A stretch of DNA of 64,000 nucleotides from Typhlomys cinereus (Eukaryota > Chordata > Mammalia > Rodentia > Platacanthomyidae), in the NCBI GenBank assembly GCA_023101885.1, contig JALPQD010000016.1, positions 12,711,634 through 12,775,633 of the forward strand, read 5' to 3'. This document shows positions 50,187-63,079 of this stretch, in pieces. Each line of letters starts with the position of its first letter. The stretch's first letter is position 1. The notes under the pieces were generated by a model, which searched no databases, was not told where the DNA came from, and worked only from the letters and a program-made list of their open reading frames with translations. The translations under genes were made by a program, and so were the position numbers.

Positions 50187-50379
50187 CAGATAGACAGATA
50201 GATAATAGGTAGATATATACATGTAGATGACAGTTCAACAATAGAATAAATGATAGATGGAAGACAGACATATGGAAGATGGATGATTGCGGGTAGATGA
50301 TAGATAATAGATTAATAGTTGTATGATAGATGATAGATCATAATAGATCAGTGATATAAAGTAGATGGGTATAAATAGG

Positions 50380-50423
<44 letters not shown>

Positions 50424-50425
50424 GA
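49960..50425. repeat. Long degenerate GATA/TAGATGAT array with a pure (GATA)n core and a (TA)n run
   Basis: GATA-type units occur throughout, purest at 50152-50200. The (TA)n run is at 50382-50415. Flanking units are TAGATGATAGAT variants. Confidence 0.9.
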
Positions 50426-51235
50426 TCGATGATAAATAGCTCTTGGAGAAGTGATCCTCCAGAATGAAGAAAGCAAGTAACCATCATATTGCGTTGACAT
50501 TGAGCAAGAGGAACAGTTTTGCATTTCTTAAGCATGCTGTGATCAAGACCCACATGAAAGTATCCACTTCACATGCTACTATTTGAACAACATAACAATA
50601 GGTCTTAGTTTCCTGGAATGCTCAGAAGGAAAAAATGCAAATACAGAAACAAACTGGAATAAACCTCATCAGAGTTTGTGTCCCTGAAACAGTGATTTGG
50701 GTAATATAAATCTAATTATGCACCAACTCATCCAGATATGCCCCTAGGCTCCCCACAAGCCAACATAAGCATATACCAAAGTGCTAATAAGGTAGTGAGC
50801 TAACTTCTCAGGAGAGCACTTCACGTTTAACCCACTTGACATGGTAATGGGATCAAGCTTACTTTCTTAACTGGATACATTTTCACTTTGCACTAATTAG
50901 CCCTTTGGAGCTTCTAGTAAACTTTAAAGCTCCTCTAAATGTCTCAAATATTCATTTAAGTTTTAATTCTATTTCATGAAAATACGGGGTTGTATATTTT
51001 CACTTGGCAAGTCATGGGTCTTGTTCTTGGACCTGATTTCCAGTTCATAATTTCATAATATTCATGGTGTGACCTTGGATATGGCATCTTTGTTCTAATT
51101 GCCAAAATATAATTTTCTCTGTATAGTTCGTGTATATGAACTATAGAGGCATTATATTGAAACTCAGAACATCAAAGGCTTTTATCCTTTATCTCTTTCT
51201 GGACTCTTCTGAGATCTACTGTAAAATGGCTTTAT
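50426..51235. other. Unique DNA
   Basis: Nothing recognised. Confidence 0.5.
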
Positions 51236-51251
51236 AAAAAGCTCTCATTGA

Positions 51252-52582
51252 ATTCACTACAGTGACATGAACACAACCACATTTATTGTAGCACTATTTA
51301 CAACAGCAAAGTTATGAAATCAACCCAAATGCCCATCAGTTGATGAATAGATAAGGAAAACGTGGTACATTAATTCGATGGAATACTACTCAGCCATCAA
51401 AAAAGATGAATTAATGAGATTTTCCAGGAAATGAATGGAATTAGAAAAAATCATGTTGAGTGAAGAATACCAGACACAGAAAGTTAGACACTGTATTGAT
51501 TCCCAAATAGGTGGATCCTAGTTCCAAACTCACTTAATGACACATTTAAACATAAATCTCTTTGATACCTATTGTAATCACAAAGATTATAAACAGGAGG
51601 GAAGAGAAGGGAGGCCCTTCTCCCAAAAAAGGAGATAGGGGATCATGCTTCAGTGGAGAAAAAGGTCACCATCAAGTATTGCACATAAGTAACAAGACAT
51701 CTGGTGAAGCTCACTCTCACTTCCCTTCCTGGTCACTTGGGACGGAACAGGTTTGACCTCACCAATCAGGAGGGTATAAGGACTGGCAGACAGACAGTAA
51801 CCATCCTGCAAATGGGACACTGACTCCCCCCTCACTGCTGTATCCTACTCTTATTCTTCTATCTACCTTTAAATCTCCTCTTATAGTAAGGTCTTTGTTT
51901 AACGGTCTTAAGAGGTGACCTTCCATACCAATCAGCATGGAGTCAAGGGTAGTGCAGAAAAAACAAAACTGAAAACAACAAACCATAATTCAAAACACCA
52001 AAGACCCTACACTAACCACCTGGAACCAGACCAGCCAAATCTCTTCCCATCCTAAAGCTCAGGGAACCTTGTGAGAGAGGGTGGCAAGATTGTAAGAGCC
52101 TAAAGATGGGGAAGATCAACGATACACAAGTTACTCCACACAAGTTAGGGCTGCAGCAGCCAGGATTGGACTTTGCCTGACCTGCACAATGGCTGACATG
52201 TCAATGACCCCCCCAAAGTCTAGCATGGATCACAGGGGAAAAGGCTGCAGGCAGTAGGATCCTTAGAGGCAAGGGATTAACAGTCATAATACAGTTCCCA
52301 TACTAATGTGGCCCAAGAAAGGTCTCTGGACTATGCTCCTGAGTCCTGAACTCTCACTAAGGTGGAAGACTCAGTCTTCCACAAAAGGATGCTCCAGGGG
52401 ATGGGAGGGAGAAAAGGGGAGGCACTGGGAGAGGGAGAGGGTAAGAAGTGGGTAAAAGGAAGGGGGAAGGAGGAGAGAGCACGGGGGAACGACTGAGGAA
52501 GGAGGGAGAAAAAGGACTGGGGTACCTTTTGAGTTTGCATGATTAGAAAAACAAATGTGGGAGAAAAAATTACAACTATCAA
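51252..52582 (+). mobile_element. 5'-truncated LINE-1, end of ORF2 and 3' UTR
   Basis: Begins at the ORF2 block corresponding to MFI.ALF (51270-51310), runs through the AATACTACTCAGCCATCAAA block, the 3' UTR and the purine tract (52390-52510), and ends GGTACCTTTTGAGTTTGCAT plus an A-rich tail. Likely target duplication AAAAAGCTCTCATTGA (51236-51251) against AAAAAGCACTCATCGA (about 52583-52598), two differences. Confidence 0.88.
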
Positions 52583-52599
52583 AAAAAGCACTCATCGAT

Positions 52600-53630
52600 G
52601 GCTGAAGTCTATTCTTGATGTTTTAATTAATGTCTGCATATACATATTATTAATGTATTTTTCCCACTTTTACAAGAAAAGAAACACACCACCTAAGTGA
52701 TTGCAATACATCAGGTTCATAGCCATGCATGGGAGTTCATTTTGGTAGACTGTTTTTCTCATTAGCCCCATAGTGACTCACATAACCTGCCATTGGGTAT
52801 TTTTGTGAAGCATTCCATTTCTTTATTGTCTCTTCTTATCATCAATGCTACAAATTGTGTCAAATGTCATCTACATACATATACATACATTTAAGTATAT
52901 ACGTTTTGATTCAGTTGTACATTTTATGACTCTAGTTGAGAGAGCTCAGTCTATTTCAATATATATTAGGTTCATAAATATCTCCATTTCAGTGAGCCTT
53001 ATAATTCATGACAAAATCTATAGCCTCACTTTGTGTATAGATGTCAAATACTAAAGAAAATATAACTGTCCAATCTAATGACAAGGGTTGAAAACTTCTG
53101 TAACCACAAATCAATGGAATGACAAAAGTGGAGAAATAGAGCTATTTGCAACAAATTTCAAAGTGCTAGAGTTCTTTCATTGCCTTCAGATAGTCAAGGG
53201 GTTCCATGTGAGTCATCTTGCAATCAGGGTATTACAGATCATTGAATATAAGTGAGTGGGTATAGGATGAAGCATATTGTATTTTTTAAAAACATTTATA
53301 TTTCATGAACTGAAAACACATAAAAAACTGGAAAATAGTTCTGATCCTAACATTCAATGTGTTATCTTTATGGAGATGCTTTTCTGAAATATATGCAATA
53401 ACATGAAAATGTGGCATGTAACTATGATATATTTATTTCACTAGAAAAAGTTGGAGGCTTATTGCTCATGCTATGTAATGAACTGTTATTGTTTATAATA
53501 GAGAGAATAGATTTTTATATAACTTAATGTAATGCAGCAGATAATTTCCTTTGGCTGGAGATCAGTTTACTTCACTATTCCTGAGATCACACATATTTAG
53601 TTCACTCTCTTCCACAGTTAAGAATAGTCT
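52600..53630. other. Unique AT-rich DNA
   Basis: Nothing recognised. Confidence 0.5.
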
Positions 53631-53632
53631 AT

Positions 53633-53885
53633 AGAGTTAAAAAGATGGCTCAGGGGTTAATACTCTGCCTTCCCAAATCCCATGTTAAAAATGCTAAAAG
53701 GAAAGGGCAGGGGCCTGCACTTATGACTGTGGAAGGTCAGGCCTCGAAAATCCTATAGTGAAGACAAAAGGAGGTATCAAGAAATGAGAATGATTCCTGA
53801 AATCATGCTTGGGTCTTTCCAGACACAAACAGTGATCTCTGATGTACGTACACCCACACAAAATAAAATAAGTGAAAATATTTTT
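53633..53885 (+). mobile_element. B2/B3-like SINE, old copy
   Basis: Decayed head AAAGATGGCTCAGGGGTTAA, then GGAAGGTCAGGCCTCGAAAATCC..., and an A-rich tail directly before the next SINE. The B-box region is lost. Confidence 0.65.
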
Positions 53886-53902
53886 AAAAAATACTTTATT
53901 GA

Positions 53903-54229
53903 GGGGCTGGAGAGGTGGCTCAGGGGTTAAGCCTCTGCCTTGCAGGCAAAAGGTCCTGAGTTCCGATCCTAGACCCCCGCGTATAGATGCCAGGCGGAAG
54001 CGGGGGCGGGCTGCGCTTCTGGTTCTGGTAGGGCGGAGCCCGTGAATCCCGGGGCAGAGTAAACAAGGAGGAGATGGAAGCGTCCATGGTGGTTCCCGAA
54101 TTCGTTCTACACACACACACACACATACACACACATACACACAAACACACACACACACACACATACACACTGCACGCACACACAATTGAATAAATAAGAA
54201 GTAATAAAAAATTAAAAAAATAAAAACAT
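53903..54229 (+). mobile_element. Young B2-like SINE, copy 5
   Basis: Full head with an intact A box and B box (GTCCTGAGTTCCGATCC), GC-rich body, long CA tail (54110-54175) and AATTGAATAAATAAGAAG plus oligo-A. A perfect 17-bp target duplication AAAAAATACTTTATTGA lies at 53886-53902 and 54230-54246. It sits in the A-rich tail of the older SINE. Confidence 0.95.
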
Positions 54230-54246
54230 AAAAAATACTTTATTGA

Positions 54247-55148
54247 ATTATTTCAAGAAATATTTTCTATACTTCATAAAATTTGAGTTATAATCTGGAT
54301 GATATAGTGAGACTTGGGTATTTATATTAGGAGAAATATTCTAAGTTGAAACCATGCCTTACAGCAATGACTAGATATAAGACATAAATGTCCATGAATG
54401 TTTACACAATCAGACACCGAAATTCACTCCATAAAAACTAAGCATTCTCAATTTTTTCATAACTCAATTCTTTATAAAATATCTAGACATATTGAGATAA
54501 TTACACATTCTTTGAGTCGGATAAGTCAAATAAAAATGGAATTTTCGTGGTTAGGAATGAGTTTATTGTGTTTTTATCCAAATGGTTGCCTTCATTTCTA
54601 GTCCTGTATTGTGGGGAAGCACCAATTACTGAGTCTCACACTGAAATCTTAAACTGATTTTAGTGCCAGAAAAATAATAAATAGGTGACCAAATTAATCA
54701 AAGTGTGCATCATTAGATTCTGATTGTTGCCTATTTTACACTATAATATTTATCAATGATGCAGTGAACCAATTTTCTTGTTGAGATATATTTTAAATTG
54801 TCCTCAGTTGTCTCTTGCCTTCTTGTTTTCAAGAACCCTTTGTTATCACCACCAGAAAGAACAACATGCCTCTGAGCTATGCACCTGTAGTGAAATCATA
54901 CAGAAAGATGCTAAATCAAGGTACAATCATTTCACTTCATTAGGAAACTTTCCAGTGCAGTAATGCTTTGCAACTTTTTAAAACTGCACAATGTGTATAT
55001 TTCTTCAATGAAAACATCTGACACTTCTGTATTTCAATTTTTATTTTAAGGATACATGCTAGTATTGGTATCAAAACTATTTAACCATTATCATATCAAT
55101 AGAAATATATAATGACAAAAATAAAAAAAATAAATAAATCACTGATGA
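54247..55148. other. Unique AT-rich DNA
   Basis: Nothing recognised. Confidence 0.5.
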
Positions 55149-55149
55149 A

Positions 55150-55582
55150 CAATACATTCCACTCAAGGCAGGACTGTTGCAACTAGGAACTCACTACAGT
55201 AAGACTTGTCTTTCCCAGACCTGCATAATGACTGACATATCAATATCCCCCATAGACTACCTAGAAACTCAAGAAAGATAAGATCATAAAATGGAAACCG
55301 TGGGGACTAAGTTGGATGAGTTAAAGAAAATGCCTTTATCAGTGTGATGGCCCAAAGAGAGTCAATTTGGTATGTCACAGAGACCTGAACCCCCACAAGA
55401 GTAGACAAAGCCAGAAGGAACCTTGAGGTCCATAAAAGCATACAGGCAGGAGGGTGGGAAAGAAATGGGAAGGATTGAGTAAAGGAAGGGGAGGGTTATG
55501 GGAGGGAGAGAGATGGAGAGAAACAGGGATGAGTACTCAATATGCTTGTAAAAATAGAAAAATAATAAAAAAGGAAAAATAA
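55150..55582 (+). mobile_element. Old LINE-1 3' UTR
   Basis: The CAGACCTGCATAATGACTGA block, the GAACCCCCACAAGAG block, the purine tract (55450-55530) and ...CTCAATATGCTTGTAAAAATAG plus an A-rich tail correspond in order to other L1 3' UTRs here, but strongly diverged. Confidence 0.7.
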
Positions 55583-55767
55583 CTGAAATAGCAGTTTGAA
55601 TATTATATGAAAGTTAAAATATTATTTTTGTACATTAAAATTCTGATAGTCTCTCTGAAAAAACAATTAGGTTAAATATTTAAGTCAATGGAATTTTAAG
55701 GCCTCATGCATGCCAGACAGAACCTTACTATGGAATTATATGCACACTGCATTTTGACTTTTTATTT

Positions 55768-55890
55768 TGAGACAGGTTCTCACCTAATTTGTAACAGCTA
55801 ACCTGTTGCTTGGACCAGACTTGAATTAGCATTTCTCCTGTTTCAGAATACCTTGTAGCTGCATTACAGGTCAGCAATGCTATGGTTGGC
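55768..55890 (-). mobile_element. B1-like SINE fragment, low confidence
   Basis: GAGACAGGTTCTCACCTAA...GGACCAGACTTGAATTAGC...CTGTTTCAG...GCATTACAGG follows reverse B1 order with heavy decay. Confidence 0.45.
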
Positions 55891-57783
55891 TAAAACAGGT
55901 TTCCTAAAGGAGAAAGCATCTGACAATATATACCACATTTTTCTCAATTTAAGAAAGCTTCTTTAAGCTGAAAAATTTACTGCTTTACAAATTGTTTTTA
56001 GATGGTTACTACTATTAACTTAATTTCAATAATGGTTGAACTCATCTAACAATTGTATAAATGTCCTCTGCTTAGAATAGTTAAGCATTTCCTTCTAACA
56101 GAGACCTAAAGTGATGATTAAAAGGGTAAGTCATCCCAAGATTCAGAGCTAGAACACTGAAAAACAGGACATGGAATTGAGTGCTGTTTTATTCCACTGA
56201 ACTTTGCCTAGTTTTAAATTATGTACCTATCAATACTTTCAAAACCTACTGAGACAGAGTTTGTTGAGTTGTACAGGACTTAATGTTCCCTACCATTAAG
56301 ACACAGTTGGAAGTTAGATTCACAGTCACCAGGCATACAAGACTTCTCCCCTATTATTATATCAAATGTGAAAAAGAAATGGTTTAGGACTCACTCATTT
56401 TATGCAGGGCGTGTCTCTATATTGTTTTACACGGCTCAAATAAAAAAAAAAGTCAAATGAAAAGACAACAAAAATTCTCAACAGGAACATGTTCTGAACC
56501 TTAGAGAAAAAAGCATTTACATGATTTTCTGAAATGCAGAGATTCTAGGTATGCCATTTTCTAGAAGTAAAAAAAAAAGTGTTTAGTACTGTAGAAAGAT
56601 TGATTAGGATAAAATGAGCCACAGACTTTAGATTACTAAAACAGGGAACAATGTCAGATACGTCCTCCGGCAGATTCCAGCTCAATGAGTGGGCACAGAT
56701 ACAGAGATAATGTTTGGTATAGATGGGGATTTAACACATGAAGAAAAGAATTTTTAGTATCAATGCTGTAAGCTTCTGATTGAAGTATAAGTGTGTCTTG
56801 CAAGCAAAGCGGAGGCATGGGAGATGCATGAGCACTCCACATAGAGGGGAGAAGAGCAACAGCATCCAGAAGGGAATCACAAATGGAGAAACCCAACAAA
56901 AGAGATGTAGAATGGTGTGTTTAGCCTCTGCACAAAGAAGACCAGAAATTTAGTTTTTGAGCATTTGATGAAAAATCAACATGAGAAAACTCAGAGAAAA
57001 TCCTACATAGATATACACACACTTGCATCTGGTATGCAATTAGTGCAATCATGTTTTATGAATGAATGTTGTTTTACGTGCTTCGTGCTTTGGTGAGTTC
57101 TTAACAGTATGCCTTTCAGGCAGGCAAGGGAGAAAGCATTAGTGTCCATTTAACTCCTGAGGAATGAAGCCACAGCAGTGCCGAGGAGCCTGTCTGCAGA
57201 ACACAGACGACCAATAACTTCTCTAATGCACAAAAAACGCCTGGTCTGGTAACTATTTCATTACAACACACACCCCACCCTGCATGCACCATTAGCAACA
57301 CAGTGACATTAGAAAAAGTCACAGCTAGACTTATGTCCTGCTCAACCAAAGTAGTTAATGTTCTCTGCACATATTGCAAAAGTCACTCCCATAATAAATG
57401 GTATTTCAGTTTTCTCTCTGGCCACGTAAATGAAGAAAGGGTGATAATGACATTCTCATTATTTTAGGAACATATTTGCATTTGTAATGATACAGCGCCT
57501 ACCAGGCGCCAAAACCACAGAGACAACTGTCTGAATTAATTATATTTGTTTGGCTGATTAGATAAAAAATGCAAACATAAACTGCACATCAAACTACTTT
57601 AAGATTATTTAATCCTTCTCTTGAAAGGGAAATGGGCCTCTCAAGTTTTTCTTCTTTCAAGTTAAAAAAAAATAGATCATTAAATCAGGCAGCTGAAAGA
57701 GTTCTTTAAAAATTATCCATGAATTCCAGCATTTTCTCAAGAGTCTGAAATAACCATATCAATCTACATAATATCAGAATTTA
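55891..57783. other. Unique DNA flanking the exon candidate
   Basis: No repeat recognised. Open frames at 56654-56899 and 57116-57379 (minus) have no family likeness that I can see. Confidence 0.4.
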
Positions 57784-57784
57784 C

Positions 57785-57994
57785 TTATTAATGTGAAGTC
57801 ATTTCCTAGATTGGCCTGCTCAATTTTCATGAGTTTTCTCCATGCTTCTATAGGAAGTGAAGGCTTAAACAGGGTCCGTTTAGCAGACAGCAACTTTGAA
57901 GTGGCGATAAGTGCAGCTGCATCCTTCCTCTGAAGTTCTGAGTATGCAATTAGCTTTGTGGAAGTCTCTGTCCACTCCCATTCTTTCATGAGCC
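57785..57994 (-). CDS. Candidate internal protein-coding exon, product not recognised
   Basis: On the minus strand the frame is open from 57998 to a TGA at 57774-57776. An AG (57996-57995) after a modest pyrimidine tract could be an acceptor, and a GT (57784-57783, GTAAAT) a donor. The resulting exon is 210 bp, with phase 1 at both ends. The peptide is charged, soluble and balanced in composition (LMKEWEWTETSTKL at the start, LPIEAWRKLMKIEQANL near the end), unlike nearby chance frames, and no repeat overlaps it. Against it: the donor is weak (A at -1 and +5), and no partner exon was found. It could instead be a terminal exon ending at the TGA, or a decayed pseudogene piece. I do not recognise the family. 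Confidence 0.3.
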
Positions 57995-58264
57995 CTTGTT
58001 AAATGAAATAGTACCACTCCCTCTTCCCAATAGGCCCCATATGTCAACCCACACCGGTGTTATAAATTTGTGCAAGTGTAGTTGAAGACTTTCAAAGCTT
58101 TGTTGCAAGTCATACTTTGCTTGTCAATGAAGAATCACCTGCAGAGGGAGCACTGGCTCTCAACATCCCTCCTTCACCATCTCTCTTCTTTGCCCTACAT
58201 TTCCTTAAAGTATAAATGGAATCCATCTCTTCCTGCCTGAAATCTTATAATGTAGTATGTGACT
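57995..58264. other. Unique DNA
   Basis: Nothing recognised. Confidence 0.5.
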
Positions 58265-58277
58265 TAAGGTTCAGAAT

Positions 58278-58564
58278 CCTTTTTTTTAAATTTTTTTATT
58301 ATTTATTCAATTGTGCGTGTGTATGTGTGTGTGTGCGTGTATGGGTCTATGTGTGTGTAGAACCATGGACAAATTCAGGAACCACTATGGACCGCCTCCT
58401 CCTTGTTTACTTGCCTGGGGATTCACAGGCTCCACCCTACCAGGACCGGAAACGCAGGCCGCCCCAGCTTCCGCCTGGCGTCTATACGTGGGGTCTAGGA
58501 TCCGAACTCAGGATCTTCTACCTGCAAGGCAGAGGCTTAACCCCTGAGCCACCTCTCCAGCCCC
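58278..58564 (-). mobile_element. Young B2-like SINE, copy 6
   Basis: Minus-strand copy: tail at the left (TTTAAATTTTTTTATTATTT), short TG stretch, body, and head at the right ending ...CTCTCCAGCCCC. A perfect 12-bp target duplication AAGGTTCAGAAT lies at 58266-58277 and 58565-58576. Confidence 0.95.
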
Positions 58565-58576
58565 AAGGTTCAGAAT

Positions 58577-59191
58577 TCTGAGTACAATGAGGACTCAATC
58601 CATTTCTTAAATTCATCTCCTGTTTTCTCCCCATTATGAAAATATGTCCGTAAATATTTGACTGTCAGTGTCTTTCCACCGATTATGTTTATCTATCTAA
58701 CTTTGACACTAGATTTCTATACATTCTAGTTTCTAGATATTGTGACAGTCTATGATCCTAGAGAAATATTTAAATATCAGTTTTAAGATGTATAATTTTC
58801 TCTCTACTTGGGTTAAAATAATTGCACAAAATCTATCAGAAGAGCAGTGGGAAAGCAATGAGTATATGTACATGTGTGTGTACACATATCCAAACTTCGT
58901 TCTGGGGATACTAAACAGTCATTAGAAAGAATAACTTTGGAAAAAAAATGAAGACTACATGTAGAGTATAAACGATGTATGTTTTCTTGAGTTAACAGTT
59001 CAACAACACCACAAATGGTTGCTCCATTGTAGGCCACAAGAGATAGCAAGACACTTCATTTCAGAATTTGATTTAGAAGTGGTATGAAAAATATTAGGCA
59101 AGGATTCCTAACGGGGAAGGTTGACTCCATTATAGGGATGACTACTGTGTTTTAGGTAACATTCAGAGGGTATCTGTGCACAAATATACAC

Positions 59192-59234
<43 letters not shown>

Positions 59235-60172
59235 TTAAGTGTGGAGGACCAGAAAGTACAGGGCAGTTATTCTAATAAAGGAAAATTGTTCTGCAGCTGG
59301 GCCAATACAGAACTAAATGAAATAGTAATATAAAAAGAAGTAACATGAAACAGGGTACATTGCAATAATTAAAATATCCTGTCTCCATAGGAGGTGGTAT
59401 CTTCTGTTATTTCTTCTGTAATTACACACCAGGGAAAGAGAGTGTCTACATGATTTCAAGGAGAATTCAAAGTGACACTTTTATGTGGCATCTGATTCAG
59501 TATCATGTCTGCTGGGTATTTACAGCATCATTTGATGTTAAAGTACAAAGTACATAAAATTGCCTTAATATTTTTGAGGAACACATTGCTAAAAATAAAA
59601 TTGCATATTCATAGTGACTAATTATACAAGTCAGTTTGAATGCCCCTGCCTTGATAGCTAGAATAAAACATTGTCTCTGCTTATGTCTGTTGAAAATGTT
59701 TGCAGAAGATGGAGTGTTTGAATGAATACAGCAAGGTCAAGCTCACCTATGTGTTGTAATCATGCAACCAACTGAACTAAGGGGATCAAAGCAAAACTAA
59801 GGAGAATTTATCCATACTGAGCTGAAGTAACATGTGTTTTGAGTGTTCACACTCTTGGGACTTGTGTTATTCAGATGTAGCAGTTACTCACACCACCAAC
59901 TCTTCTATCTGTGAGTTGCTGCCACTAACTGTACAGCTTCAAAAAATTTGGCTGTGTATGCTACTCTGAAAACACATCGACATTCAAAATTTGAGAAACA
60001 GTTTTGAATAACTTGATATAACTTTCAAAGTAAACTGAAAAATATTAATTCAAAGCAATCTGTAAAATGTGTTTGTGTGTAATCAAGCCATATGATCCAG
60101 AAGATAGGTAGTAAAACAGATAATATGAATTACAGATGAGAGATACTCATATATTTATTAAATATATAGCAG
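58577..60172. other. Unique DNA apart from a (GA)n run
   Basis: No gene or interspersed repeat recognised. Confidence 0.5.
59191..59232. repeat. (GA)n microsatellite
   Basis: About 20 GA units. Confidence 0.95.
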
Positions 60173-60400
60173 ATGAGTGAACAGATGATTATAACTAGGT
60201 AGATGATAGATAGATGATAGATAACAGGTGATACATATATAGTCCAATGATAGGTAGATATGTAATGAAATGATAGAAATATAGATAGATAGATAATGAT
60301 AGCTAGAGAGATAGATATAGAGATGGAGAGAGAGAGAGAAAGACAGACAGACAGACAGACAGATAGATAGACAGATAGATGTTAGATAGATAGATAGAAT
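60173..60400. repeat. Degenerate GATA / CAGA array
   Basis: GATA and TAGATGAT units with an internal CAGACAGA stretch at about 60342-60362. Confidence 0.88.
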
Positions 60401-60404
60401 AATG

Positions 60405-62580
60405 GTTCTATGTCATTGGAAAACCCTGGGTAATATATTTTATTATCTGCTTTTTAGTTCTCAATAGCATCTCTCTGATACTTCCTTAGCCTGAAAATTA
60501 AAGATATGTGCTCATAACAGAAACCACTTTTCTTGAACAAAGAGTAATGTGATACTCCTTGTAAGTTCATAAAATATGAATAGATTCAATGATGCCTTTG
60601 AGTTTGTATGTATGTGCCCTTCCATAGTTAAAATTTACATTCCAGCCTGGTCTAGTATTTTGTGGGACACAGAACAGGATCTTGAGGTGACTCCCACACT
60701 TTGATGTGGCAGAAAGATTAAGAGGAGTGAGAGCCACCGAGCAGATGTTCCCATTGAGGCAGAAGTAAGGGCAGAAACAGAAAACCAACAAAAATGTGAA
60801 AAGAACACATGTGCTGTTAGAACACCAAAGTTGTTTCTAGAATTTAAAAATCATTATCAACAATTCCGAAGGACTGAGACTGTTTTAAGGGACACATGGC
60901 AGACTGTCACATCATCTCTTGTAAGCTCCATCTAAACAGAGCATCTGACACATGAAAAATACATGTTAAAAATGAATAATAATAAGTACATGGAATAAGT
61001 CAGCTGAACCAAGATTTCTATAGCTGCCCCCCGACCCAGGGAGACACCTGAGTAGGTCCTGTTCTGCTGCACCTGCAAAGAATTGGGCATATGGCTCTGA
61101 ACAGCTTACTTTACAAATGACTCTTTCTTTTATAAGATTTTTGGCCTTTTGTGAGTGGAGCTACAGCTGTCTCTGAAAATGGCAACATCTGATCCTGAGG
61201 CCTGGAGAATAAAGCACTTGAAAATGTCACTCATTTCAGGTTACCCTCCGGTGCTCAGAGTTTAGAAAAGTTTAGTAGTTGGATGTGTTGAAGGGAGAAA
61301 GGATAACCAAGGAATCCTATTTAGGAACATGAAGAAGGGTAAATGCTTTTAAGTCCAGGATGATTTCACACAGAATAATTTGCAGAGTTCTATCAAAATT
61401 GAATTTTTTTTTTTTTGGTTAGGCTAACCGTTTTGGTTAGGTAATAGAATTATTAAAATAATTTCCTTTTAATAGATTTGTGATCAAAGCTGCATGATGA
61501 TGGGTGATTACTACTAGATTCTAATGTACAGTGAGCCCAGGTGCCCTAAAAGGAGATCTCATCAAGGGAAAATGTGTTTAAGGTAGTACTCCATTGTGAA
61601 GCATCTAAGTTGAAGTCTCTTCTAGTACTTGTTTACTCATGTGATCTCATCTCCAAAATGTCTCATGGAGGGCTTCTAGAACTGCATGCAATGCTTAAGA
61701 TATAGTAAATGTTTAATAAATACCCCAAAGATGTTAAACTTAGTTTTACTAATTGGTACTATATGTCATTCATTCAGTTATTCATGAAGATTAACATATG
61801 ATCCAGAATTTTGGGGCCTAACTGGGCAGGATTTGTATGAGTAGTTCATGAATTATTTTCACGATCTCTGTCTCAGTCAGAGTTACCCAATTTTGATTGC
61901 AAAGGCTTTTGTCAGAGCTATTTTTCCAGAGATAAAAAGAAAGAAAGGCAAATACTAAGTAAATAAGGTTTTATCATGTTATTCTTTCTTCAGAAGAAGC
62001 TACAAAAACTAGAGAAGAAGCTTGTATTTATAATGGAGGCAAACTCAGAATTGGGTACAACATGTAATACATTCTAGTAACCATGAGTAAGTAGGCAGAC
62101 ATTCATAATGGAGTATAAGATAGGCCTGAAAATGCTGTGCAGGATTTTTCATTGGATATTTTGTACCAGGCTAACTTTGTTCTATGTGGAGACCACAATA
62201 TCATTTGTATGTTAGCCTTTGTGTTCAGATAGTGAATGCTTTTTTAATTTTACTCATTACTTTTTGCCATGAAAAAATTTTGTAGGAATGATGCCCAGTT
62301 TTCTATTCATCTTTCACCTGCTTTCTCATATATTAGCAGATCATCAAAAATAATTTATACGATATTTTGCTGTTATAGAGCTATTCTGCTAATGAAGGAA
62401 GCATACCAGAAAGACATTTGTATGTTTTAGCTGTGTGACTCAACTAAATTCCTGATATCAGTTTGCTTTTTACTTGTGAATAATGTGCTTGAATGTTGGT
62501 CTTGGAGCTTAGATAACATATTGCATAACAAGCCTATTTGTGTTTTTTGAAACCTGAAAACTCATGTGCATTGCTTTGAA
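60405..62580. other. Unique AT-rich DNA
   Basis: Nothing recognised. Confidence 0.5.
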
Positions 62581-63079
62581 GAAATATCTGTTCTCGGATA
62601 TACTGATCCTGCCACAGATGTGTCCTGAAGGTCATAATAGCAGAGTTGCAAGAAACTTTGTGGTGAAAAGAAAGATGACACTTGTTCAGGGGTCACATGG
62701 AAGCAGAAGGCTCTTTTTGAACGGAATCTGCATCTCATAGCAGCTCACTGAGAAGGCTAGGATTGAGCATCTTCCTTTCCTGGCATTTGTTGAACTTCCT
62801 TTTCTATCAATTCCAATTTAAGCTATTATTCTGCTCCATACACTGATGATACTGTGTACACATCTTCTCATATGACTTCCAGCAAATCTACTGCCTGCAA
62901 GCTGCATGTTGGTTGCTGAGCTCAGCCAATGATTTTTACCCTAACAGAATATGATAAAATTCATGAACTGTCTTCTCCTTGACACTAAAACATTTCACTC
63001 TTGTTTTTCTAGAACTATTTCTCTGGCTTTGCTTGCACACTAATTCTAAGGAAATAAACTTTCATGGTTTGTGCAGATC

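Noticed and set aside
49960..50425. CRISPR-like or origin-like direct repeats
   Set aside because: Units are tandem GATA microsatellite without spacers, in clearly eukaryotic DNA.
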